The notes under the pieces are model-generated. The model was not told the DNA's origin and made no database searches. It saw only the letters and a program-made list of their open reading frames with translations. Shown in pieces: positions 34,381 through 41,974 of a stretch of 64,000 bases of DNA; position 1 is the stretch's first letter, and each line of letters opens with the position of its first letter. The translations under genes and the position numbers were made by a program. Origin of the DNA: AP-15 sp963735445 (GTDB lineage: Bacteria; Pseudomonadota; Alphaproteobacteria; ATCC43930; CGMCC-115725); the NCBI GenBank assembly GCA_963735445.1, contig CAVTLC010000042.1, positions 1 through 64,000 of the forward strand. Reading direction: 5' to 3'.

Positions 34381-34539
34381 GTCGCGGTCCCGTGATGGCC
34401 TTGTCGTAATCTCCGTGCTAAAAGTGCCCATCTGAAAAACGCGGCAAATCATCGGCTGCGTTGCCACATCCGGTGTAACAACTTTTGTTTTCCAGGCAGA
34501 GTCGGCGTTTACGCGCAGACTCTCGCCGGACGAAGGCAT
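34381..34539 (-). CDS. Possible leader protein of the replication operon
   Basis: ATG at 34539 lies about ten bases after the predicted transcription start of the promoter at 34559-34587. The frame begins MPSSGESLRVNADSAWKTKV then VTPDVATQPMICRVFQMGTF. The frame stays open to 34135 but becomes Arg-rich where it overlaps the TOPRIM gene, so the real end is unclear. There is no ribosome site, so translation would be nearly leaderless. A frame change around 34380 could make this the true N-terminus of the TOPRIM protein. Confidence 0.28.
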
Positions 34540-34558
34540 TTGACAACTCTCTATTACG

Positions 34559-34587
34559 ATATTTCGCAGACCTCTGGTCTAAGTCAA
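34559..34587 (-). promoter_or_regulatory. Promoter with operator in its spacer, replication operon
   Basis: On the minus strand TTGACT (34587-34582) is followed after exactly 17 bases by AAATAT (34564-34559), close to a sigma-70 promoter. The spacer contains the palindrome AGACC-AGA-GGTCT (34568-34580). A protein bound there would block RNA polymerase, the usual design of a phage or plasmid repressor operator. It faces the TOPRIM-helicase genes. Confidence 0.5.
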
Positions 34588-34628
34588 GGAATATTTTGAT
34601 AGTCTAAAGAAATACATTGTCATTATTT

Positions 34629-34646
34629 GACCTTAATATTAAGGTC
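34629..34646. promoter_or_regulatory. Perfect 18-bp palindrome upstream of the replication promoter
   Basis: GACCTTAATATTAAGGTC is its own reverse complement and lies about 40 bases upstream of the -35 box and 16 bases after the stop of the gene at 34662. It is a good candidate for a second operator or activator site, or the stem of a small terminator. Confidence 0.5.
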
Positions 34647-34661
34647 CTCCACTATTACACA

Positions 34662-35210
34662 TTAAAGATCGCCCGCCGCCCGTCGGATCGTGCGGCGGTC
34701 ATGGGTGTAATGCTCCTCGAAGCGTCCGGGCGTTTTCAGCAATTCCTCTTGGGTCACAGCAATGCCCGCTTGGGTCACAACGCCCGCGGCGATTTCCGTG
34801 CGCATCCGGCGCGTAAGATTGTGCCGCTCGCGGCGCGATCGGCCAGGCCAACGGCGAGCAATATCGAACAGCGCCTCGATCTGCATTCGGAGCGGATCAA
34901 GCCAGGCTTTGAGGCGTTCAAGGACCTCAATGCGTTGCTCGTGATCTTCAAGCCGCGCCTCGATCATCGCTTGATTCACGATGGCCGAAGCGCGCGCTTC
35001 GTCAAATTCGTGGCGATCGACAAAGGCATGCTGGCCAATACGGACAGGATCAAAATCGTGGGTCTTGCCCTCAAGCGCCACGGCGATGACCCGCCGCCGC
35101 AGCTCCGTTTGAACGCCGTCTTCGACGGCGATCCATGCCGCCCGGGCCGCCCGCGCCCTTGCTTCATACATCTCCCAACTGACGCGCTCAGGGCCACCGC
35201 TGTTGTCCAT
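34662..35210 (-). CDS. Hypothetical helical protein downstream of the topoisomerase-like gene
   Basis: A 182-residue protein from ATG 35210 (MDNSGGPERVSWEMYEARAR). It is rich in charged helices (EARASAIVNQAMIEARLEDH then EQRIEVLERLKAWLDPLRMQ, heptad-like) and has no membrane segment or known domain. It follows the topoisomerase VI-like gene by 150 bp on the same strand, so it may be a structural or accessory partner. I do not recognise the family. Confidence 0.65.
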   Translation of the reverse strand: MDNSGGPERVSWEMYEARARAARAAWIAVEDGVQTELRRRVIAVALEGKTHDFDPVRIGQHAFVDRHEFDEARASAIVNQAMIEARLEDHEQRIEVLERLKAWLDPLRMQIEALFDIARRWPGRSRRERHNLTRRMRTEIAAGVVTQAGIAVTQEELLKTPGRFEEHYTHDRRTIRRAAGDL

Positions 35211-35360
35211 ACCCGCATTTTCCCAAATTGCGACAATAACCCGACCAAAAACGGAAATGCGCAGGCGGAGCTTCAGGCGTCGACACCAGCTGCAAATCGT
35301 AGATGAGAGGCGGCGTAAGTCGCAAAAATCGCGGGGCTCGTGATTTCTAGAATATGTAAT

Positions 35361-38012
35361 CTATGCGTCTTCACGCCAGCGGGCGACGATGGCAGCAAGT
35401 CCGTCATCCCATGCAGCTTCCGGGTGCGCCTCCAGTTCCGCTCGCACCTGCTCGCGCAGATCTTTAGGCAGGACCGCATTGCGCGCCTGCTCGACGCAGG
35501 CCGGCCGCAGCTTCTCAAATGCCTTTCTCGCTAGACGCTGCTCGATTAGGTGACGAGTATGGCTTATTAGCACGGCGTTATCGGGGATCACCTTCGCGAC
35601 ACCATGCTCCTCGAGCTGGCCTTCAATAAAGTCGACGAGCTGGCGTGAGGTCATCGCATTGATTTCGACGCGCCGGGTCTGCAGGAAGTTGATTTCCGAC
35701 TCGCTCGCGCCGTGGCTTTGCAGGGTAGCGGCAACCTTGCGCCAGTCATTGTCTACGGCGACTGGCTCCGATTCGAGCCCCAACGTCTGGACCTGGTTGA
35801 GCCTCAGTCCGAGATCGACCAAAGGTACGCCATTGACAAATCGGTAACGCCGGCTGCTCCGTCCCAATGTGCCGACAATTGAAAAACCGCTAATGTCGAA
35901 ATCATGCAGAACTAAGATGCGCTTCAAGCCACGGGTCGCCAGCCGGTCGAGCAGCATCCGCGCCGCGGTCACCGACATGCCCTTTGTCGACATGGTTGCG
36001 AGGTCGTAACGCTGGGCGAGCTGCACCGCATTGAACAGCGGCCCGAACCCTTCCTTCTCAATAAACAGGATCGTGTCGTAACGGCATTCGGGGCCATTGG
36101 TGTAATGGCGGCCGTCGGTTGAAATCGTCACCGGCGGGGGGGCCGAGCCTGTGCGCAGTCCAAGGTAGTCCCGCACCTCCAGCGTCCCCAAAGGAACTTC
36201 CGTCCCAGTGTGCGGCTCGCCGAATGAGCCGCGGGCGTCCCAAACAATGTCCCAGTCGGCGCATTCGTCGAGGTGTTCCTCAATGTAATCGGGCAGTAGG
36301 GTCTGTGTAAAATAGGCATCGGCGAGCCGGTCCTTGCCAGTTAGCTCGAGGATCGACGGGCGCGCGGCATACATGATCTGCCGCGGCTTGGCCGGCAGCG
36401 CGCCGCCGTCGCTGGCCTTCAGGTAAGCCTCGTGCATGACCAGCCACGCGGCCTCTTTGATCGAAACACGCCTAGGCTCGTCGAGCAGCGCCGCGCGGCG
36501 CCGCAGGCGGCGGTTACGATCGCGTTCTTCAGCCTTACGCTGCTTCGCCCACGCCCCGGTGACCGTTTCAAGCGCGGCCCCGATGGCGGCAGCCACGGTC
36601 TTATCGAGCACGACCACACTCTTGCCGCGATCCTGATATTCGATCCGTGCTTGGGCGAGATGCAAAATGAGGACAACCGGCTCGTCTCGGCCGCAGCGCT
36701 GATCAGCGAGCCAGGTTTCCAGCCCATCATAGCTGCCAACGCCGACAGTGCGAAACGGATTGCCCAACGCCGCAGCGAAATTGATCCCTAGCACGAGGCG
36801 CCGCGCCTGATCGCTATCCGGAGCGGCAGCAAAGGCGGCCTCGACGACAAACGGGATCCCATCGAGCGTCTCCCCCGCGATCATGCGATAACGGAAGGCG
36901 GCGGCGGCGCCGTCAGCCATGCAGAATTCCAATAGATGTGCGCTACCGATAGTGCCGAGATCACGCGGCTTTACCGGGCGCGTATGCTGCTGCATCGCGC
37001 GCAGCAGCCGTCTCACGATGCCGTTTTCTTGAGCGCTGCCATCATCGTCGTTGAAAAGAGCGGCGAGCGGCTGCCGTGTCAGCCGGGTTTCCTCAAGCAC
37101 CCGCTTTTGCTTCGCGCTGCCGCTGAGCCCACGAAACTCCGCAATGAAGTCGCGCACCGTGCGGCCCTGCCCACGATCCTGATCGTAGGCGACAAGTGCT
37201 GCAGCATGGCGCGCGAGACGCGCCGCATCATACCAATGGGCACTGATCGGGTCGCAGGCGCGCCACTTCTGCCAGCCATCATTCGTCGACGGCAGATCGA
37301 TGTACGACTCGTCATTCCAGTAGGCCTGGAAGCTCAGATGCGGATTGAGCACGACGTAACCGGCGGCGATTTGTAAAAAACCGTCCATCGCCGCTTCCAG
37401 GCATGAGCAAGCTGAATCCGGCCAACAGACGGTGACCGAGGTACCGTTTTTTCCAACTTCGGTAGCCGCCTCCTGATGATGTTCGATCCTCGGTTCCTGC
37501 CGCACCCGGTCAGTGCGAAAGATGACGCGATGGAGGATGCCGCGGCTTTCGATCCGGGTTTCGCCGCACTCGCCGGAGAGCGCGTAGCCCATCGCAATGA
37601 TGGTCTTTAACGCGTTCCCTTGGGCACCACGGGTCGGACTGACATAGGCTTCGCGCGAGCTCGTTCGTGTCGCATAGTCGAGCGTGTCGACGATCGTCTT
37701 GCCGGCGATGCCGGGGCCGTTGTCGGTGACCGAGATCCGCGCATTGCCCGATTCGGTGGACACCGCGATAATGATCTTCGGCGCCACCTCGGCCTCTTCG
37801 GCAGCGTCGAGCGCATTGTCGAGCAGCTCCTTCAAAACCACCAATGGCCAAAGTGCCGGTTCGTGACCGATCTGCGCCGTTAGCTCCCGTCGCCCGACAA
37901 AGTCCAATAACCGCGACGTCTTGAACGCGACGCGGGCGAGCCGAGCGGGCTCAGGCATCGTGATCTTATGGAATGGACGCCTCCCGCTTTCCGGCGACGA
38001 TGAAGTTGCCAA
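35361..38012 (-). CDS. Single-chain topoisomerase VI-like protein (B+A fusion, topoisomerase VIII-like)
   Basis: An 883-residue protein (numbering from ATG 38012). Residues ~30-240 are a GHKL ATPase: N-box KELLDNALDA (61-70, Asn66), G1 box DNGPG (97-101) and TRGAQGNALKTI (127-138). A transducer-like middle follows. Residues ~515-580 resemble the DNA-binding/cleavage winged helix of Topo VI-A/Spo11, with PAKPRQIMYAARPS giving a candidate catalytic Tyr548. Residues ~645-715 form a TOPRIM domain: ILFIEKEGFG (Glu652) and VLHDFDISGF (Asp704, Asp706). Order and motifs match a type IIB topoisomerase in one chain. The first 13 codons are encoded by the IS end at 37973-38012, so the native start may be Met19 (37958). 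Function by family: DNA double-strand passage during element replication. Confidence 0.82.
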   Translation of the reverse strand: MATSSSPESGRRPFHKITMPEPARLARVAFKTSRLLDFVGRRELTAQIGHEPALWPLVVLKELLDNALDAAEEAEVAPKIIIAVSTESGNARISVTDNGPGIAGKTIVDTLDYATRTSSREAYVSPTRGAQGNALKTIIAMGYALSGECGETRIESRGILHRVIFRTDRVRQEPRIEHHQEAATEVGKNGTSVTVCWPDSACSCLEAAMDGFLQIAAGYVVLNPHLSFQAYWNDESYIDLPSTNDGWQKWRACDPISAHWYDAARLARHAAALVAYDQDRGQGRTVRDFIAEFRGLSGSAKQKRVLEETRLTRQPLAALFNDDDGSAQENGIVRRLLRAMQQHTRPVKPRDLGTIGSAHLLEFCMADGAAAAFRYRMIAGETLDGIPFVVEAAFAAAPDSDQARRLVLGINFAAALGNPFRTVGVGSYDGLETWLADQRCGRDEPVVLILHLAQARIEYQDRGKSVVVLDKTVAAAIGAALETVTGAWAKQRKAEERDRNRRLRRRAALLDEPRRVSIKEAAWLVMHEAYLKASDGGALPAKPRQIMYAARPSILELTGKDRLADAYFTQTLLPDYIEEHLDECADWDIVWDARGSFGEPHTGTEVPLGTLEVRDYLGLRTGSAPPPVTISTDGRHYTNGPECRYDTILFIEKEGFGPLFNAVQLAQRYDLATMSTKGMSVTAARMLLDRLATRGLKRILVLHDFDISGFSIVGTLGRSSRRYRFVNGVPLVDLGLRLNQVQTLGLESEPVAVDNDWRKVAATLQSHGASESEINFLQTRRVEINAMTSRQLVDFIEGQLEEHGVAKVIPDNAVLISHTRHLIEQRLARKAFEKLRPACVEQARNAVLPKDLREQVRAELEAHPEAAWDDGLAAIVARWREDA

Positions 38013-38028
38013 CTAAGAGGAGGGAAGA

Positions 38029-39033
38029 ATGTCATTGGAACTCTTGGCCATCGATCTCGGAAAGCGATCCTTCCACCTATACGGCATCGATGCAGACGGC
38101 GTAATAATCTCGAGGAAGGTCAGCCGCACAAAGCTCGCGGACGCGGTGCAGAACCTCGCGCCTGCGACGGTTGCAATGGAAGCCTGTGCCAGTGCGCATT
38201 ATTGGGGACGACTGTTTATCGCTGCCGGCTGCAAAGTACGGTTGATCAATCCTCGCTTCGTAAAACCCTTTGTCAAGGGATCAAAGAACGATGCCACAGA
38301 CGCAGAGGCGATCTTCGAGGCAGCGATCCGGCCAAACATGCGCTTCGTCCCGGTAAAGAGCACCGGCCAACAGGACGTTCAATTACTGCATCGTGCGCGC
38401 GAGCGCTTGGTTAGGCAGCGCACCGCATTGATCAATCATACGCGCGGATTGCTCGCCGAATATGGTGTTGTTCTGCCAAAGGGCGCCTGGCGCTTCAAAG
38501 CGCAAGCGCCACTGGCGGTAGCAGAGGCCGAACTGTCCGCGCTCGCCCGTGAGATCTTCACCGACTTGCTGAACCAACTCGATGACTTTGATGGCCGGCT
38601 CAGAAAGCTGGACAGAAGTATCGTCGCCGTCTGCCGCTCGAACCCCAACTGCCGCCGGCTAGCGGTCTTGCCGGGTATCGGCCCGATCATCGCCACCGCG
38701 CTGGTCGCAGCCGTCGACGACGGTCGTCACTTTCGATCAGGTCGAGAGCTTGCCGCATGGATCGGCTTGGTGCCGAGACAATATACGACCGGCGGTAAAC
38801 CCCGACTTGGCGGCATCGGCCAGCGAGCTAATCATTATCTCAGGCGCCAAATGATCCATGGCGCCCGCGCCGTAGTCAGCCGGTTGGCGAACCACGAGGA
38901 TCGACGTTCACAATGGCTGAAAGCATTGGTTGCCAGACGAGGCATCAACCGGACGATCATAGCGCTGGCCAACAAGACAGCGCGAATAGCTTGGGTAGTG
39001 CTCGCTCGTCAGGAGAAATATGCGACTGCTTAA
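38029..39033 (+). CDS. IS110-family transposase
   Basis: A 334-residue IS110/IS1111 recombinase. The N-terminal RuvC-like DEDD domain begins ELLAIDLGKRSFHLYGID (first Asp) and includes VAMEACASAHYWGRLF (Glu) and KGSKNDATDAEAIFEA (Asp pair). The C-terminal Transposase_20 domain has LAVLPGIGPIIATALVAAVD and AAWIGLVPRQYTTGGKPRLG followed by GIGQRANHYLRR. In many relatives the latter reads ISKRGN with serine; here the pattern is IGQRAN, so the nucleophilic serine should be checked. GGAGGG precedes the ATG at 38029. The gene is intact in length and the only plus-strand gene of the element. Confidence 0.93.
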   Translation: MSLELLAIDLGKRSFHLYGIDADGVIISRKVSRTKLADAVQNLAPATVAMEACASAHYWGRLFIAAGCKVRLINPRFVKPFVKGSKNDATDAEAIFEAAIRPNMRFVPVKSTGQQDVQLLHRARERLVRQRTALINHTRGLLAEYGVVLPKGAWRFKAQAPLAVAEAELSALAREIFTDLLNQLDDFDGRLRKLDRSIVAVCRSNPNCRRLAVLPGIGPIIATALVAAVDDGRHFRSGRELAAWIGLVPRQYTTGGKPRLGGIGQRANHYLRRQMIHGARAVVSRLANHEDRRSQWLKALVARRGINRTIIALANKTARIAWVVLARQEKYATA

Positions 39034-39269
39034 TCGGATTGCGATAGAAATCCTGAAAGAGCCGCGGTCGAATGCGAGGTGAAGACTGATGGCAGCACGG
39101 CGCGGGCCGCTTCTTCGCAGCCTGATGTACGACAAGGCCTTGGAGGCCGATGATCTTATGAGGCCAGAGATAGCGGATTCCCATCAAGGCCAGGGGCGTG
39201 ATCGCTCCACCGACAGGCCGGATAGATTTGCGCATCCTATGCCGCCGCTGTCAGCACAATCACCTTGCG
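39034..39269 (+). ncRNA. Candidate bridge RNA region in the IS right end
   Basis: IS1111-group elements encode their target-specifying bridge RNA in the non-coding right end, between the transposase stop and the right repeat. This interval of 236 bases fits that position and size. I infer it from the group and have not folded it; exact RNA ends and the two guide loops are not assigned. Confidence 0.3.
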
Positions 39270-39540
39270 GCGGGAGGCGTCCATAGATTGTCGTACAGCG
39301 CTGACGGCCTGGTCAAAGAAAGCAGGACGAGCGCCCCCACTTCTTCTTACGTGCGAATAACAGCTTCGGGAGGAGTGGTGGCGCGTAGTGCCGAGGAATG
39401 CCCTTCTATGAGCCGAGGGCATGTTGCCTCTTCGCATCCATCCATAGGCGGTTCTTACGGCGCCAGGCCAGACTATGGCGGCAAGGAAGACTTCCTGCCC
39501 CTTCCGGGTTTGCTGCTGTCATGGGAGATTTTCGATCATC

Positions 39541-39726
39541 TCACGATTTTTGGATTGATGTGGTAGGCGGTCTTTGGGCGCCCGCCGAGTGGCCCTGGCG
39601 GAATCTCTTCGACGCGGACCCAGCGGCGACCTTGCTGAGATAGTCGAGCCGGCGCGCAGAAAGTTTTTGCCGGTGTTCACGTCCGACATCAGCGAATTGG
39701 ATTCGTTGCCGTTTAGCTTCCCCCAT
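39541..39726 (-). CDS. Possible small basic protein (MGEAKR-type start)
   Basis: A 61-residue frame from ATG 39726 beginning MGEAKRQRIQFADVGREHRQ, with GGGAGG four bases upstream. The MGEAKR start is frequent in small conserved proteins of phage and plasmid origin, which encourages the call. The C-terminal part is of poor quality and may be out of frame. It lies between the IS element and the AlpA-like gene on the element's coding strand. Confidence 0.35.
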   Translation of the reverse strand: MGEAKRQRIQFADVGREHRQKLSARRLDYLSKVAAGSASKRFRQGHSAGAQRPPTTSIQKS

Positions 39727-39933
39727 AAACCCTCCCAAGTTTGAGAGGCCTGCCCTTGGAGAGGAAGCGGCACAGCTTCGGCCGGTCACGTAAGCGCCGT
39801 TTTTCGCTTGCCTTTAGTCCGATTTTTGCGGGAGTAATAGGATGCTTCACTTGCCCTAGTTCTCCGATGCTCGTCCCTCCAGGGCGGGCACTTTTTTGGA
39901 TGCCTTCTTTACCTACGCTAGCATCAACTATTT

Positions 39934-40254
39934 TTACTCAGCAGCCCCCGGGAGGCATTTCGCCGGCTGTGCCGCCGGGGCAGCACTCGGCAAATCTTTG
40001 TGTGGTCGGTCGGAACTGCGGTGCTTCCTTGATTCGGGCGCGATCAAGGGCGGACGCGGATTTTGCCGGGGCAAGCGGGCAAGCGCGGCGTCAACTTCAT
40101 CTTCCCACCAGCGCGGCATCTGCGGGCTGAGATAGATCGGCTTAGGTAAGGTTCCGTCGTCGACGCGTCGACTGATCGTCGCATCGCTCATCTTAGTCTT
40201 CGCACGCACGCCTGCCTTATCCAGGAGATTCCGAGCCGGTGGTACAGCGGACAT
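39934..40254 (-). CDS. AlpA-like prophage regulator / excisionase-type HTH protein
   Basis: A 106-residue protein from ATG 40254. The core LLDKAGVRAKTKMSDATISR then RVDDGTLPKPIYLSPQMPRW and WEDEVDAAL is a MerR/AlpA-type winged HTH, as found in regulators that switch integrase genes of satellites and prophages. A Pro-rich tail follows. It is the first gene from the right edge and has its own promoter with an overlapping operator at 40284-40323, so it may regulate itself. No integrase gene is seen next to it, which is unusual for AlpA. Confidence 0.75.
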   Translation of the reverse strand: MSAVPPARNLLDKAGVRAKTKMSDATISRRVDDGTLPKPIYLSPQMPRWWEDEVDAALARLPRQNPRPPLIAPESRKHRSSDRPHKDLPSAAPAAQPAKCLPGAAE

Positions 40255-40283
40255 TCAGGCCTCACCAACTTCGTGCAGCCAAG

Positions 40284-40323
40284 ATACAACCGCGTGATCG
40301 CGAAGCAGTCAAGTGTTGACTGC
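40284..40323 (-). promoter_or_regulatory. alpA-like gene promoter with overlapping operator
   Basis: On the minus strand TTGACT (40312-40307) and TTGTAT (40289-40284) are separated by 17 bases and point to the AlpA-like gene, whose ATG is 30 bases further. The palindrome GCAGTCAA-GTG-TTGACTGC at 40305-40323 covers the -35 box. This is a repressor-operator arrangement; the regulator could be AlpA itself or a lost repressor. Confidence 0.5.
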
Positions 40324-40999
40324 AACAAATTATAGTCTTTCGAAAGCATTCGGTGATCGTAATCGAAACTTTTCGATGATCATATCCAGAAACGGTTCCG
40401 TAATACTACCCACATTACCTTTCGGTAAACCACGGATTTTGTTAAAAATCCATGCAACTCCAGAAGTATGTTTGCTGTTCTTTCACACGTTTTTTGATAC
40501 AGTTCGACAGGTTACGCTGTAAGCTCTGTCGAAAATTTTCGATTAGGTTCTGGCAATTGCAAGCCATCGATCAGCCGGTCGCCGGGTACTCCATCCGGAT
40601 CAGCAGCGCCGGGTCGTCACGAGCTATGTCGTCAGCACGCCACACGAAGCGAGGTCCGAGCCAATTCGTACAGCGTCGGATTAAGGCAGTTTGGAAACAT
40701 TGGAGGGATCGATGAACCGCCCGCCTAACCTACGGAAGCCGGAAGCCTATTTTACACGCGGTTCTCGATCGGGTATCTATTCGGGTACAACCCATATTAT
40801 GTCTAAGAAATAGTGATATTTTCTAATATCTAGTATTAGATAATCGAATCCCGCCCCCTCCGCCAATCCCTTGTTTCCAGCCGTCTCAGCCCGTATCAAC
40901 GAGAATAAATGTGAGATCGGCTGAGCCCATGGCGGACTGCAGTGGCCTGTCGTCTAGGGACGGGTCCGTAGCGCTCGCCGCTGGTTATGCCCGGCGGGT
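40324..40999. other. Right edge of the element, A+T-rich intergenic
   Basis: No supported gene. The sequence from about 40340 to 40840 is richer in A+T than the surroundings and contains only short unconvincing frames (one of 87 codons at 40452-40715 without a known family). The attachment-site candidate lies at 40844-40865. Confidence 0.4.
40844..40865 (+). other. Attachment-site candidate: 3' end of a tRNA-Ser-like gene
   Basis: The 22-base sequence ending in CCA matches the second half of a T-arm plus acceptor stem of bacterial tRNA-Ser (TCGAATCCCGCCCCCTCCGC then CA). The 5' part of the tRNA is missing and A+T-rich DNA precedes it. Elements that integrate into tRNA 3' ends leave exactly such a fragment at their distal end. 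The orientation puts the element to the left, in agreement with the gene content. Confidence 0.55.
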
Positions 41000-41911
41000 C
41001 TATCGCTCGAAGGCGTCGAAGACCGCCTTGAGCCCGTTCATCTGATTACCGTCGGGCGAAAGCGGCACCAAGACAGGCGTGGTGATGCCGGCGTCGCGCC
41101 ATTCCTCGACCCCTTGGCGGATCCGGGCTGGCGGACCGTAAAGAGTGCAGTCCTCGAGCCAGCGATCGGACAAATATTTCGGCAACTCATCGCTGCGTCC
41201 GGCGGCGATCGCCGCTTCCGCTGCATTCATTTCATCGAGGTAGCCAGCTTCCTTCCAGTAGTTTTGGTAGTTGGGCATTGCCCAATAATGCGCCATTGTC
41301 TTGCGCAGCACCGCCTTTGCTTCGTTGATGTCGTCGGAGACACAGGTGCGAATGCGGTTGCCGATAAAGAAATCCGGGTCGCTGCGCTTCGTCGCCGGTA
41401 GAGCGCCTAGTGACTCGATCATGTGCGCGCGGCTGCCGTTGGCAAAGACGAGACCTTCGGCGATCTCGGCCGAGAGCGCGACCATCCGCTTGCGCAACGT
41501 GGCGAGAACCACCGGCGGCAGAGGACCGTATTCGGTGTGTGACTTGAACTTCTCGACAAAGGCGCGAATGTCGCCCAACGGTCTGCCCGGCTTGACCTCC
41601 ATGCGGACATAGGCCGGTGCATGGGCGATGCCGATCCCGAACTGGAACCGTCCACCCGAAACCTCGTGCAGATAGGCACAGTTTTGGGCGAACTCATCAA
41701 TTGATTGCGCATAAATCGGCGCTATCGCGGTCGCAAATGGAATGCGCTCGGTGGCCAATGCGAGCCCGACGCTCTGCGCCATGTTGCCGAAGGAACTCGA
41801 TATCGAGATCCCGGCAAAGCCGCGTCGCTCAATCTCGCGCGCGGTGTCGAGCGTGGCGCGCCGACGCCCCGGCTCGGCGATCAAGTTAAGGGCAGGCAAG
41901 GCTTCAGGCAT
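41000..41911 (-). CDS. LLM-class flavin/F420-dependent oxidoreductase
   Basis: A 303-residue TIM-barrel protein of the bacterial luciferase-like monooxygenase superfamily. Visible parts are AREIERRGFAGISISSSFGN near the N-terminus, IPFATAIAPIYAQSIDEFAQ, VSGGRFQFGIGIAHAPAYVR (the family's GRF-x-GIG strand) and PPARIRQGVEEWRDAGITTP near the end. Members use reduced FMN or F420 to oxidise or reduce organic substrates. It lies 63 bp downstream of the large Mo-hydroxylase subunit on the same strand and is likely the last gene of that operon, suggesting a role in the same catabolic route. Confidence 0.88.
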   Translation of the reverse strand: MPEALPALNLIAEPGRRRATLDTAREIERRGFAGISISSSFGNMAQSVGLALATERIPFATAIAPIYAQSIDEFAQNCAYLHEVSGGRFQFGIGIAHAPAYVRMEVKPGRPLGDIRAFVEKFKSHTEYGPLPPVVLATLRKRMVALSAEIAEGLVFANGSRAHMIESLGALPATKRSDPDFFIGNRIRTCVSDDINEAKAVLRKTMAHYWAMPNYQNYWKEAGYLDEMNAAEAAIAAGRSDELPKYLSDRWLEDCTLYGPPARIRQGVEEWRDAGITTPVLVPLSPDGNQMNGLKAVFDAFER

Positions 41912-41974
41912 GAGGCAAGGCTCCTTCGTTCCAGAGATCGTCAGCAGCTCGCTGAGCGCAACAGGAGCAGCGCG

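Larger units (their letters stand above)
37973..39284 (+). mobile_element. IS110-family (IS1111-group) insertion sequence with subterminal inverted repeats
   Basis: ATGGACGCCTCCCGC at 37973-37987 is the exact inverse of GCGGGAGGCGTCCAT at 39270-39284, bracketing an IS110-type transposase gene. Subterminal inverted repeats of this kind identify the IS1111 group; the true ends lie a few bases outside and no target duplication is expected. The left repeat lies inside the first codons of the topoisomerase VI-like frame, so the insertion disrupted or replaced that gene's upstream region. The 250-base non-coding stretch after the transposase gene is the place of the guide (bridge) RNA in this group. 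Confidence 0.78.

Noticed and set aside
27727..40865. Complete prophage
   Set aside because: No large terminase, portal, capsid or tail genes are present between the edges.
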